Below are positions 6,170 through 14,679 of a stretch of DNA of 35,091 nucleotides, in pieces. The notes under the pieces are model-generated. The model was not told the origin of the DNA. It made no database searches and was given only the letters and a program-made list of their open reading frames with translations. Made by a program: the position numbers and the translations under genes. Origin of the DNA: an uncultured Verrucomicrobiota bacterium. Its GTDB lineage: Bacteria; Verrucomicrobiota; Kiritimatiellia; SS1-B-03-39; UBA6053. Where the stretch lies: contig CAKZLZ010000155.1 in assembly GCA_937127435.1 (NCBI GenBank), positions 1-35,091 of the forward strand, written 5' to 3'. The first letter of the stretch is position 1, and each line of letters opens with the position of its first letter.

Positions 6170-8031
6170 ATGAAATTGATTTAAGGTTTCTTGAAAATCA
6201 AGCTTGTGAGGATGAAGGCTTTGCCGATCCGGGAATTGAAACCTTCCGGGGGACACCGTTCGCGGCTATTGCCCGGGAGACCGGTCAAAACAGTCAGGAT
6301 GCCGGACTGAAAGGTAAAACTGTTGAAGTGCGGTTTGAAAGGATATCGGTTTCCGCTTCAGAAATCCCTCAGATTGAAAAATACCGGGAAACGGTTCGTC
6401 AATGTTTGGTGGCGGCCAGGAAGCAGGAAAATCTTAAAGAAATCAGTTTTTTCGAAGAAGCAAAAAAAACGATCAACAAAGAAACGATTCACCTTCTGCG
6501 CATTTCCGATTATCACACCAAAGGATTGACGGGCCCCTGCGAGTCAGGAAAACCCTTCCATGCACTTGTAAAGTCATCCGGGATCAGCAGTAAAGACAAT
6601 GAAACTTCAGGAGGTTCATTCGGCATCGGCAAAAATGCGGTGTATGCACTTTCCGATTTACAGACTGCATTTTATTCAACCGTTTATCCGGAAGGTGAAG
6701 AATTAAAGTTTCTTGCCCAGGGGAAGTCTAAATTTCGCTCTCATGAGACTGAGGAAGGGTCATTTCTCAGTGTCGGCTACTGGGGAGTAACGGAGAAATT
6801 TATGCCGGTTGATAATCCGGAAATTGTTCCTGAATGGTTAAGAAGAACGGAAGTGGGGACCACAATCTGTGCTCTGGGAATGCGGAGCGCTGAGAACTGG
6901 CAGAATGAAATTATCGCATCGGTTCTTCAGAATTTTTTTCAATCGATTCACAATGAAGGCATTCGTTTTATAGTCGACGGCGTTCAGGTTGCGAAGGAGC
7001 ATGTAAATGACCTTTTTTCCGACCCCGGTATTATTGAAGGTGCAAATCAAACCGGTCACGGGGAGGACTTTGATTTTTCAGCAAAACTGTACCGCTGTCT
7101 GTTGGAAGAAGAAGTGGAAGAAAATGAGATTGACGTTAAAGATGTTGGTAAATTCCGTATTAGAATGCTGAAAGAAGAAGGCTTCCCCAAACGGATCGGT
7201 ATTCTCCGGAACGGCATGTATATCACGGATGAGTTGGGGAACTTCGGGGACCGGTTCCGGCGTTTTCCCATGCACAGCGATTTTATTGCTTTGGTGGAAC
7301 CTGTAGATGAAGATGCGGGTAAATGGATGAAAATCCTGGAAAATCCGAAGCATGATTCCCTTGATCCTGAAAGGCTCTCCAATGACGCTGACCGTAAAGC
7401 CGCGAAAAAAGCGGGTAAAGAATTAGCTAATAAAATCAGGGAGCATGTCAAAGCTTTTGCGAAAGCGGCGTCGGGGCCGGAAACGGATTTGGATGAACTC
7501 AGCCAATTTTTTGCGGTGGACCCCAAAGGGGTGGAACATGAGGATGGTGAGCTGGATTTAACCACTTCTAAAATAAGCAAACCTCCAACACAACCCCAAA
7601 AACGAACCCCGCCAAAACTTCCTAAAGAAGATGAAGATGAAGGTGAAGGGGATGAAGGTGGCGGTCAGCATGGAGACGGGGACGAAGGTGAAGAAAGCGG
7701 AGGTGCCGGATCCGGAGCCGGTGGGGGAGAGGGTGGCACCGGAAAGAACAAATCAAAGAAACCGGTCAGGATGGAAAAACTTAGAACGGTAATTCCTGAC
7801 CCTGAGCACCCCGCCGTCCGCCGGGTATTTTTTACCCCGTCCGTAAACGGAACGGTTTATCTCGGATTGGAATATACCGGCGTTTCCGATTCGGAGAGTA
7901 TTCCCTTGAAAGGTGGAGGGATGAAAGTGGACTGTGAGCGGGGGAAACGGATTTCCGTAGACGTTGAGTTTGAACAGCCGTACAGCGGACCGGTTGAAGT
8001 GTATGGTTGGAAACAGGAGGAATCGGTATGA
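6166..8031 (+). CDS. MORC-like GHKL ATPase, defence-associated
   Basis: The 621-aa protein has the three GHKL (Hsp90/MutL/MORC) ATP-binding signatures: N-box ETGQNSQDA at residues 38-46, the D-x-G-x-G equivalent RISDYHTKGLTG near 112-123, and the lid glycine box GGSFGIGKNA near 148-157. About residues 478-530 are an acidic, glycine-rich low-complexity linker, followed by a ~100-aa beta-rich C-terminal domain. GGGAG at 6151-6155 sits 10 nt before ATG 6166, which also overlaps the preceding stop, so this start is preferred over GTG 6145 or ATG 6157. MORC/MutL-like ATPases are known in predicted restriction-modification neighbourhoods (Iyer, Abhiman and Aravind). Here it heads a coupled set with an unknown protein and a DUF6339-like protein next to a methyltransferase. 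Likely an ATP-driven clamp or sensor on DNA (inference). Confidence 0.85.
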   Translation: MNEIDLRFLENQACEDEGFADPGIETFRGTPFAAIARETGQNSQDAGLKGKTVEVRFERISVSASEIPQIEKYRETVRQCLVAARKQENLKEISFFEEAKKTINKETIHLLRISDYHTKGLTGPCESGKPFHALVKSSGISSKDNETSGGSFGIGKNAVYALSDLQTAFYSTVYPEGEELKFLAQGKSKFRSHETEEGSFLSVGYWGVTEKFMPVDNPEIVPEWLRRTEVGTTICALGMRSAENWQNEIIASVLQNFFQSIHNEGIRFIVDGVQVAKEHVNDLFSDPGIIEGANQTGHGEDFDFSAKLYRCLLEEEVEENEIDVKDVGKFRIRMLKEEGFPKRIGILRNGMYITDELGNFGDRFRRFPMHSDFIALVEPVDEDAGKWMKILENPKHDSLDPERLSNDADRKAAKKAGKELANKIREHVKAFAKAASGPETDLDELSQFFAVDPKGVEHEDGELDLTTSKISKPPTQPQKRTPPKLPKEDEDEGEGDEGGGQHGDGDEGEESGGAGSGAGGGEGGTGKNKSKKPVRMEKLRTVIPDPEHPAVRRVFFTPSVNGTVYLGLEYTGVSDSESIPLKGGGMKVDCERGKRISVDVEFEQPYSGPVEVYGWKQEESV

Positions 8032-8864
8032 AATTCCGACAGGATATGCTTTTCGGACACCCTGTTCTGATTCAGGAAAGTGATGATTATGGTTCAGGAA
8101 GTTTTCAAATGGTCTTCGCAAATCCGGTGGTTGAGGTTCCTGATCTGGTTATCCGGGTAAAACCTGAACTGAAGAGTCCGGATCTGAGGAAATTGATAGA
8201 TCAGGGTAAAGCGGTATGCGGTTTTTATATAATATGTGAGGATACCTTTTATAACCGCTTTTATCCAACCGGGACGGAAGAAGGTGAATTCAGACTTGAG
8301 GCCCATGATTTTTCCGGTGCCGTCAGGCTCAGAGGCGTGGTTGTGTCCAAAGGAATGATTCAGGATTTCAGTAGCGAAGTTCTGAACCCTGAGTTCGGGG
8401 ATCGAACGAATTTACCGGCAGCGTCTATTCTCGCATTGGACGGCGAACAAAAGTTCGCGGTGGGTCAGATCAGTAAAAAACCATTCGAGTCCATATTCTC
8501 CCTGGTGGAAAACAGCACCTTGATTCCAGGGAAAATAGTCGTGGACACCGGCACGGATAAAATTCAAATCGGTGTCCATCCGCTCACGAAAGCAAATATA
8601 GATGAATTCCGGCTTACGGAAGCGGGAAAGATTATTCTTCTGAATTCGGTTTACATGCCTGCGGTGATGGAGTTGTTGCATCAAATCAGTGGTAACCTCG
8701 AGACTGTGGAGGATCGTCCATGGTTTCCAGTGTTTTCCGCAAAGTGTGCGGTTGCGGGAATAAATATGGATGATCCGAACCCTCTCGCAGATGCCCAAAA
8801 ACTTTTATCGGATCCTTTCACCCGCCTTGAAGACAAAACCATCAAAGAGAGGTTATTGGCATGA
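8028..8864 (+). CDS. Hypothetical protein of the GHKL defence operon
   Basis: A 278-aa soluble protein. ATG 8028 follows AGGAGG by 7 nt and overlaps the ATPase stop as ATGA; the longer TTG start at 8007 is not needed. The N-terminal half is beta-rich (VEVPDLVIRVKPELKSPD, VCGFYIICEDTFYNRFYP, GAVRLRGVVVSK). The C-terminal half contains a helical segment (NSVYMPAVMELLHQISGNL). No catalytic motif or membrane segment is evident, and I do not recognise a family. Coupling to both neighbours implies a stoichiometric partner of the ATPase, probably a structural or adaptor subunit. Confidence 0.8.
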   Translation: MKFRQDMLFGHPVLIQESDDYGSGSFQMVFANPVVEVPDLVIRVKPELKSPDLRKLIDQGKAVCGFYIICEDTFYNRFYPTGTEEGEFRLEAHDFSGAVRLRGVVVSKGMIQDFSSEVLNPEFGDRTNLPAASILALDGEQKFAVGQISKKPFESIFSLVENSTLIPGKIVVDTGTDKIQIGVHPLTKANIDEFRLTEAGKIILLNSVYMPAVMELLHQISGNLETVEDRPWFPVFSAKCAVAGINMDDPNPLADAQKLLSDPFTRLEDKTIKERLLA

Positions 8865-9580
8865 GTGTGCCCCTTTGTTACTTATCCCAATCTGTTCACG
8901 ATGAATTGGAGGAGAAAATAGCCGCAAATTTGGATCTGTACCTGGATGAGGGATTCAAATCGAAAGCCGGATTCCCCGGTTGGGGGATTGATACGGGACT
9001 GAAAATCGACCAAGAAATATTTTTAGTTATGGATCCTGAAGCGACGGCGATGGCGGACTGTAAAAACTCTCTACTTGTATACAAGGCTTTGCAGAGCATT
9101 CCTCCAGCACTCGCATGTGATTCAAGGCTATGGACGCGACTCACCCATATTGAAGCATTTGATTATAGTAGAGCAAGATGGTTAAAGCCCGAAATAGGTG
9201 AAGACAATGTTCGTCAGATTGAACTCCACTTTTTTGCAAGTGGCAGAAGGGTATTGAGGGATTATAATGCTATTGCACGTTTGTGGTGGAATGGTTATAT
9301 AGCTAATAAATGTAGACCAGATGATCCTGAAAGTGCGTTAAATCTGATCTTATCAAGCGCAGACATTCGGTCAGCAACGATTCAACGTACTTGGATTTCA
9401 TTCAGAACACCGCTTCTTGCTGGAATTCTACGCATTATGGAACGAGTAGATGAGCTTCAGCATAACAGGCAATCTTTTCGAGATTTCATGAAGAATGTAA
9501 ATGCATTGGGGGGAGGGTTGGTTTTTGAGATTATGCCGGATAATGAAATCGATAAATTTTTAGAGCAGTGTATCAATTAA
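8861..9580 (+). CDS. DUF6339-like protein of the GHKL defence operon
   Basis: A 239-aa protein whose start overlaps the previous stop (ATGA at 8861-8864). The segment LWTRLTHIEAFDYSRARW and the following RRVLRDYNAIARLWWNGYIA match my recollection of the DUF6339 family, which occurs beside GHKL ATPases, methyltransferases and Z1 helicases in restriction-like islands; this needs a profile search. The C-terminal half (FRDFMKNVNALGGGLVFEIM) is helical. Base composition changes within the gene: the first ~200 bases are balanced like the upstream genes, while the last ~450 are AT-rich like the downstream restriction cassette. It is the last gene of the operon; a 236-bp AT-rich gap follows. Confidence 0.7.
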   Translation: MSVPLCYLSQSVHDELEEKIAANLDLYLDEGFKSKAGFPGWGIDTGLKIDQEIFLVMDPEATAMADCKNSLLVYKALQSIPPALACDSRLWTRLTHIEAFDYSRARWLKPEIGEDNVRQIELHFFASGRRVLRDYNAIARLWWNGYIANKCRPDDPESALNLILSSADIRSATIQRTWISFRTPLLAGILRIMERVDELQHNRQSFRDFMKNVNALGGGLVFEIMPDNEIDKFLEQCIN

Positions 9581-9816
9581 TGATATATTATATTTTTCGT
9601 TGTATTTGGCTAAATTTCGTCAGGAATTATAGGTGGTTTTGACTATAAATCATATAAGATTATTATCCAGTTTTACCCTTTGGTTTGTCTGAGTTAAATT
9701 TGATGTGTACCAAGATGTTGGTCATACACTATCATAGGTTTAAGTCGCTTATTCCTATCTAACTTGACTTATAGTCTGTAGACTTATAGTGCAAGTTTGG
9801 TCTATATGTTCATATT
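9581..9816. promoter_or_regulatory. AT-rich control region of the restriction-modification cassette
   Basis: A 236-bp gap with no gene. It ends in the C-box at 9766-9791 and a TATGTT -10-like word at 9805-9810, six bases before the controller ATG. TTTTGACTATAAATC around 9635-9650 could be another weak promoter. Confidence 0.5.
9766..9791 (+). promoter_or_regulatory. C-box operator for the controller protein
   Basis: Two adjacent half-palindromes, GACTTATAGTC (9766-9776) and GACTTATAGTG (9781-9791), are separated by TGTA. The GACT..AGTC boxes with TGTA-type spacing match the classical C-box bound by dimers of restriction-modification controller (C) proteins such as C.PvuII. The right half deviates at its last base, as expected for a weaker repression site. 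It ends 25 bp before the C gene ATG. Confidence 0.85.
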
Positions 9817-10038
9817 ATGAGCAAAGATCATTCCTTAACCTTACTGGGCCTTAATGTAAGGCGATTTCGCGAATCAAATAATTTTACGCAAGAAGCGCTT
9901 GCTGAGCGTTGTGAACTAGATTCTACTTACATCAGTGGCATTGAACGTGGCGTTCGAAACCCTAGCCTTCTAAGCCTGATTCGACTAGCGAAGGGTTTGA
10001 ACTCTACGGTCTCCGCCCTCTGTGAAGGAGTGGAATAA
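9817..10038 (+). CDS. Restriction-modification controller (C) protein, XRE-type HTH
   Basis: A 73-aa protein that is entirely one helix-turn-helix domain: LNVRRFRESNNFTQEALAE, then LDSTYISGIERGVRNPSL and a C-terminal dimerisation helix. Size, sequence and the C-box just upstream identify it as a C protein, which first activates and later represses its own operon so that methylation precedes restriction. The stop TAA overlaps the methyltransferase start by one base (TAATG at 10036-10040). The mRNA is probably leaderless, because the -10-like TATGTT ends 6 nt before the ATG. That is known for several C genes. Confidence 0.88.
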   Translation: MSKDHSLTLLGLNVRRFRESNNFTQEALAERCELDSTYISGIERGVRNPSLLSLIRLAKGLNSTVSALCEGVE

Positions 10039-11300
10039 TGGCAGTTTCATCTATCAAATACGGAGAGGCTGTTCAGAAAATATCTTCTGCTTTATTAGCG
10101 AAAAATTTCAAAGGGGTGGAGCTAGCTGAGCTTGATGCTGCTGTGTCCCATTGGCTGATGAATGGGCGGTCAAAAGTACCGTTTTTAAATCAACATCAGC
10201 AAAAAGCAGCAAACGAAATTATATATGCAATATTTGGAGAAGGGAAAATCTCTGACGTTCTTAGGGAAACTGCTGAACAATTATCATTTAAAATTGATTT
10301 TTCTGATATTCCTTTTCCTCCTGTAAAAGATCCAAAGTTTACATTTATTGATTTATTTGCAGGTGTGGGAGGTATTCGATTAGGATTTCAGCAACTGGGT
10401 GGGGAATGCGTCTTTTCCAGTGAATGGGATGAAGCTGCAAAAAAAACATACAGTTTAAACTTCGGTGAATATCCATACGGAGACATCACTAAAATTGGTG
10501 AAAAATTAATACCAGATCATGATATCTTACTGGCAGGGTTTCCATGTCAGGCGTTTTCTATCGCGGGCTATCGAAAAGGTTTCGATGATGAAAAAGGGAG
10601 GGGGAACCTGTTTTTTGATGTTTATCGGATTATCAAAGAAAAACGCCCGAGGGCGTTTATGCTGGAAAATGTTAAGAATCTAGAGGGGCATGACAAAGGT
10701 AACACTTTTAAGGTTATTACTGAGTATTTGCAAAATGCAGGATATTCCGTAGTTTCAAAAGTTTTAAATACGAAAGACTATGGCGGCATACCACAGAATA
10801 GAGAGCGTATTTTCATTGTGGGCTTCCGAGATGAAGTTAATTGGGAAAAAGTACAAAATCCAACCAGCACTTCTAGATTTGAATGGCCAAAGAAAAAAAC
10901 ATTACGTAAAACTATTAAAGATTTATTAGAGGTAGATGTCAACGATTACTATTACTACAATAGGTACGATTGCTATAAACAGTTAAAAGAAGTAGCAACT
11001 TCAAGAGATACTGTTTATCAATGGAGACGAGTGTATGTACGTGAAAACAAAAATGGAGTATGTCCAACCCTTACAGCAAACATGGGCACGGGGGGGCATA
11101 ATGTTCCATTAGTACTGGATTCAAAAGACATTCGAAAACTCACCCCACGGGAATGTTTTAGACTTCAAGGTTTCCCTGAAAAATATGAATTCCCAAAAAA
11201 AATGGCTAACTCGCACCTCTATAAACAGGCAGGTAATTCAGTGTCCACTCCAGTGGTTAAAGCTGTTGCTGAACAAATACTGAAAGCAATGGATTTATAA
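10038..11300 (+). CDS. DNA (cytosine-5-)-methyltransferase
   Basis: Methylates a cytosine at C5 within the recognition site using S-adenosylmethionine, protecting host DNA from the companion nuclease. Motifs run in canonical order: I FIDLFAGVGGIRLGF (from about residue 100), IV AGFPCQAFS with catalytic Cys near 168, VI ENVKNL, VIII QNRERIFIVGF, then the target-recognition region, IX LTPRECFRLQGFP and X QAGNSVSTPV. The first ~95 residues form an extra helical N-terminal domain absent from minimal enzymes. The gene is AT-rich against the host. It is preceded by the C gene (1-bp overlap) and followed after 2 bp by the REase. The recognition sequence cannot be read from the protein. Confidence 0.96.
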   Translation: MAVSSIKYGEAVQKISSALLAKNFKGVELAELDAAVSHWLMNGRSKVPFLNQHQQKAANEIIYAIFGEGKISDVLRETAEQLSFKIDFSDIPFPPVKDPKFTFIDLFAGVGGIRLGFQQLGGECVFSSEWDEAAKKTYSLNFGEYPYGDITKIGEKLIPDHDILLAGFPCQAFSIAGYRKGFDDEKGRGNLFFDVYRIIKEKRPRAFMLENVKNLEGHDKGNTFKVITEYLQNAGYSVVSKVLNTKDYGGIPQNRERIFIVGFRDEVNWEKVQNPTSTSRFEWPKKKTLRKTIKDLLEVDVNDYYYYNRYDCYKQLKEVATSRDTVYQWRRVYVRENKNGVCPTLTANMGTGGHNVPLVLDSKDIRKLTPRECFRLQGFPEKYEFPKKMANSHLYKQAGNSVSTPVVKAVAEQILKAMDL

Positions 11301-11302
11301 GT

Positions 11303-12427
11303 ATGTTTTATGAAAACCAACATGCAGATACTCATAAAAAGTATCGTCAATATTTAAAGGTTATCGGGGCATTATCAAAACTGAGTTCTGATTCAGAAAC
11401 ACCTTACTTATATTATCGAATGGCTGAGAAGGTTTTCTGTGCGTCATTTGAAGCAAAGGACTTGAGCCGTAGTGATGTTTCTTCTGATGCTGCAAAAGAT
11501 GGAGTTGGTATAGGGTTGAAAACTTTTCTTGCTGGAAACAATCAGACTTTTCAGAAAGTGGCGGAATTTAATAAAGCACGTTCCAGCTATAGTCATTTAT
11601 CTTCGGAAGATCTGGTTTTTGAAATAGCTAGACTGCGAAATAAAAGATTGAATTTTACAAGAAATGCTTATGATTTAGATAAAGCAATCTATCACTGTGT
11701 AGTGCGTGATGCGATGGAATTCAGAATTTTTGAAGAGTCTATGGCAGACATAGATGTTGATTCGATTCAAAATATAAAAAAGAAAAGAAACACTATTACT
11801 TTTGAGGATGGTAATGCAGAGTATTCTTTTTCGCTCTCTAAAAGTACACTGTTGAAACGATTTATAACTTCAGAGTATGTTGATCGTTTTGTTGTTCGAG
11901 TACTTGATAATCCACTCGATGAACTTGTTTCTTGGTTTAATGAGTCTTCATCAACTACTTCTGCTCCAATCAGAATAGTTAAATCCATTTTTTTACCACT
12001 TTACGGAAGAGGGGGTAGGGTTTTTGACCGTAGTGGATTAAACCAATGGAATGCAATGGGGCGAAAACGTGATCCAAATGAAATATATATTCCCGTACCC
12101 ATATGGATACATAAAAAGTTCCCTACCTTTTTTCCAGATAGAGAAACACCATTTGATTTAATTCTCCCTAATGGAAAAAGCCTCAAGTCAAAAATATGCC
12201 AAGATGGTGGAAAAGCATTGATGTCATATTCAAACAAAGAACTAGGCAAGTGGCTCTTAAGGGATGTATTAGGTCTCGAAGAAGGTCAGCTTGTCACTAC
12301 TGAATCTCTTATTGATCTGGGCATTGATTCCGTACGTATTGACAAACTCTATGATGGTACTTTTGAAATAAATTTCTCTAAACTTGATTCATACGAACAT
12401 TTTCGATCTATGATTTCAAAAAGGTAA
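11303..12427 (+). CDS. Type II restriction endonuclease with C-terminal B3-like (NgoFVII/BfiI) domain
   Basis: A 374-aa protein between the methyltransferase and the McrB-like gene. The N-terminal half carries a probable PD-(D/E)XK centre: D58/D62 ... GVGIGLK73-TFL. From about residue 225 the sequence (LPLYGRGGRVFDRSGLNQW, DPNEIYIPVPIWIHKKFP, FFPDRETPFDLILPNGKS, KICQDGGKALM) matches the B3-like DNA-recognition domain of the NgoFVII/BfiI/EcoRII group. In those well-known members the nuclease part is a PLD or PD-(D/E)XK domain at one end. It probably cuts the unmethylated form of the methyltransferase site. The gene is intact and AT-rich. Domain calls come from memory of the family and deserve a profile check. 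Confidence 0.78.
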   Translation: MFYENQHADTHKKYRQYLKVIGALSKLSSDSETPYLYYRMAEKVFCASFEAKDLSRSDVSSDAAKDGVGIGLKTFLAGNNQTFQKVAEFNKARSSYSHLSSEDLVFEIARLRNKRLNFTRNAYDLDKAIYHCVVRDAMEFRIFEESMADIDVDSIQNIKKKRNTITFEDGNAEYSFSLSKSTLLKRFITSEYVDRFVVRVLDNPLDELVSWFNESSSTTSAPIRIVKSIFLPLYGRGGRVFDRSGLNQWNAMGRKRDPNEIYIPVPIWIHKKFPTFFPDRETPFDLILPNGKSLKSKICQDGGKALMSYSNKELGKWLLRDVLGLEEGQLVTTESLIDLGIDSVRIDKLYDGTFEINFSKLDSYEHFRSMISKR

Positions 12428-12434
12428 TTTTATT

Positions 12435-14567
12435 ATGAAATATTTTTATGTAAAACTTAGTTGCCCCAAAGGAAATGACGATGAAAAGTTTCGAGAATTA
12501 ATTTCCAGCCTTATTGCACATGAAGATCATGAGTTTCATTTTGTAAATATACCGAATAGACTGACTGAAGCCTCACCAGGTGATATGGTATTTGTTCAAC
12601 TAGGTGGTGATGCTAATGTTAAGCGAGGTTACTTTACCGATCCGGACCTACAGAATTTTGAAAATGGTCTGTATGGTATATGTAAGGTCACTGAAGTGTT
12701 AATTAATGAAAAAGAATTTAAAGGTATAGTCTATCCGATTGAGTCATCTGTGACAAAAATGGATTTATACCTGTACCCTCAATTTATTGATAATTTAGGT
12801 ATTGTAACTAAAGGTATTGCTACTCAAGCTGGGTTATACGGTTTAAGTGAAAGCACGGCTTTTTCCTTTTTAGATTATTTAAACCAGAATTCTTTATTGG
12901 GTAACAGCGCTAAGTTTGTTGAAACTTTACCATATGCGGGCGTGTTAGAAGCTGGTGTTTCTGAGTTTATGGAAAATAACAACGCTCATGAAGTAAATTC
13001 CTATCTCTCGTATTTAAACGCAATGGGTTTAGAGAAAAAGAGTAATAACAGGATCGGTTCAGAATTCTCAGCTCGGAATTTTTTGATTGCTGAATTCATC
13101 AAGTGGTTTTCATTAGAAGAAAACTTCCGAAAATCATATGAGGGATTAGTCTCTTCAGAAGTATTGAAGTTTTGGGACGATATTTACTTTCATGGTGCCT
13201 TGTTTGATGTTGATCCTGATGATCATGTTCAATCGATTGAGATTATTAGAGAAAAAATCAATAGGTTAAATCACGATTCACAAAAATGGATTATGTATGA
13301 TCGTGCTACAAATAAAGGAGCACCTAAGGCGGTTTTGGGGGAAAATAATTATCTCAGGTTCTTGACTGATTTTTTTTCAAATGAAAATAATCGTGATGAA
13401 GTTAGAAAGAATAAGGAAAGGACCCAGGATGTGCTAGCAATAGATGATGCTGGTGCATTTGAAATAGAATCCTTCACCCAAACACTCAATCAAGTGGGAA
13501 TTTCTTTCAAGCCTGAATTACCCCAAGAAGCAGTTGCCGGCATGCAGGCCAAACCTTTTCTGATTCTTACCGGCCTTTCCGGTTCCGGTAAAACCAAATT
13601 GGCGCAGGCTTTTTCTACTTGGATTTGTGAAACTGGTGATCAGCTTCGACTTATCTCGGTGGGTGCGGATTGGACGAGTAATGAAAATCTGTTGGGTTAT
13701 CCGAATGCTTTGGAGGCTGGGAATTATTGCAAGCCGGATAATGGGGTGTTGGATTTGATTTTGGCGGCGCAGGCGGATCCGGAACATCCTTACTTTTTGA
13801 TTTTGGATGAGATGAATTTGTCGCATGTGGAGCGGTATTTTGCCGATTTTCTGTCGGCCATGGAGTCGGGGGAAGCGATTCATTTGCATGATGACACGGA
13901 TGCCGACTGGAATGGGGTGCCAGCCAAACTGACGATTCCGAAAAACCTGTTTGTGATCGGGACCGTTAACGTGGATGAGACCACTTATATGTTTAGTCCG
14001 AAGGTTCTGGATCGTGCGAATGTGATTGAGTTCCGGGTGGATGACGATGAAATGGAATCCTTTTTGGCGAATCCGGTGAAACCAAAGTTGGAGGACCTTG
14101 CGGGTCAAGGGAAAGGATATGGAAAAGCCTTTGTAAAGGCGGCCACATCGGATGTCAGCTTGGATGAAGCGCTTCGTAAGCAGGTTTCGGATGTATTGAT
14201 GACCTTTTTCCCGGCATTGAAAGAGGCGGGGGCGGAGTTTGGTTATCGTTCTGCGCATGAGATTTGCCGTTTTGTGCATTTCTATATGGAGCTGTCTGAG
14301 GGGGAGGGCGATTTCGATGCGGCCATGGATGCTGCGGTGATGCAGAAGTTGTTGCCGAAGCTGCATGGGTCCAAAAAGAAGCTGGGGCCGGTGTTGGAAA
14401 CCCTGATCCGGCTTTGTTTGAAGCCGGAGGCCCGTCCGGAAAATGATCCGATTAAAGCAGAGGTGCTGACAAAAGAAAACGCCTTGTACGGGGTTTCGCT
14501 GGAGAAACTAAAGCGGATGCGTCAGCGCCTGGCGGAACACGGATTCACCAGTTTCGCGGAGGCGTAG
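12435..14567 (+). CDS. McrB-like AAA+ NTPase with N-terminal EVE/PUA-like domain
   Basis: 710 aa. The N-terminal ~120 residues (SPGDMVFVQLGG, GLYGICKVTEVL, FKGIVYPI) look like an EVE/PUA-type domain, which in such proteins reads modified or specific bases. The middle is helical. The AAA+ motor begins near residue 370: Walker A GLSGSGKT at about 380-387, Walker B FLILDEMNLSHVERYFADF near 454-472 (the McrB-type DEMN), and GTVNVDETTYMFSPKVLDRA with sensor 1 near 509. McrB proteins form hexameric NTP-driven motors that deliver a McrC/DUF2357-type nuclease to DNA. A candidate partner is encoded at 17044-19314. Base composition jumps from AT-rich to host-like at about 13540, just before Walker A, which suggests a chimeric gene. 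It follows the REase by 7 bp. Confidence 0.9.
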   Translation: MKYFYVKLSCPKGNDDEKFRELISSLIAHEDHEFHFVNIPNRLTEASPGDMVFVQLGGDANVKRGYFTDPDLQNFENGLYGICKVTEVLINEKEFKGIVYPIESSVTKMDLYLYPQFIDNLGIVTKGIATQAGLYGLSESTAFSFLDYLNQNSLLGNSAKFVETLPYAGVLEAGVSEFMENNNAHEVNSYLSYLNAMGLEKKSNNRIGSEFSARNFLIAEFIKWFSLEENFRKSYEGLVSSEVLKFWDDIYFHGALFDVDPDDHVQSIEIIREKINRLNHDSQKWIMYDRATNKGAPKAVLGENNYLRFLTDFFSNENNRDEVRKNKERTQDVLAIDDAGAFEIESFTQTLNQVGISFKPELPQEAVAGMQAKPFLILTGLSGSGKTKLAQAFSTWICETGDQLRLISVGADWTSNENLLGYPNALEAGNYCKPDNGVLDLILAAQADPEHPYFLILDEMNLSHVERYFADFLSAMESGEAIHLHDDTDADWNGVPAKLTIPKNLFVIGTVNVDETTYMFSPKVLDRANVIEFRVDDDEMESFLANPVKPKLEDLAGQGKGYGKAFVKAATSDVSLDEALRKQVSDVLMTFFPALKEAGAEFGYRSAHEICRFVHFYMELSEGEGDFDAAMDAAVMQKLLPKLHGSKKKLGPVLETLIRLCLKPEARPENDPIKAEVLTKENALYGVSLEKLKRMRQRLAEHGFTSFAEA

Positions 14568-14679
14568 AAAGGGGTGTGAATTTTGTAGCGAAATATGTGT
14601 GCATTGCGTTACAAATTTTGGCGGGATTTCCCGAAGGAATCCATCCGGAATAAAATACAGAAGCGTATACAGGAGATCG

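Noticed and set aside
9581..9816. Small RNA gene in the AT-rich gap
   Set aside because: No stable fold or terminator is seen; C-box and promoter elements explain the end of the region.
9817..10038. Phage repressor identity for the small HTH protein
   Set aside because: The C-box immediately upstream and the methyltransferase overlap identify it as a restriction-modification controller.
13518..14366. 282-aa antisense frame in the mcrB-like gene
   Set aside because: Shadow of the AAA+ coding sequence, with histidine/glutamine/arginine-rich nonsense composition.
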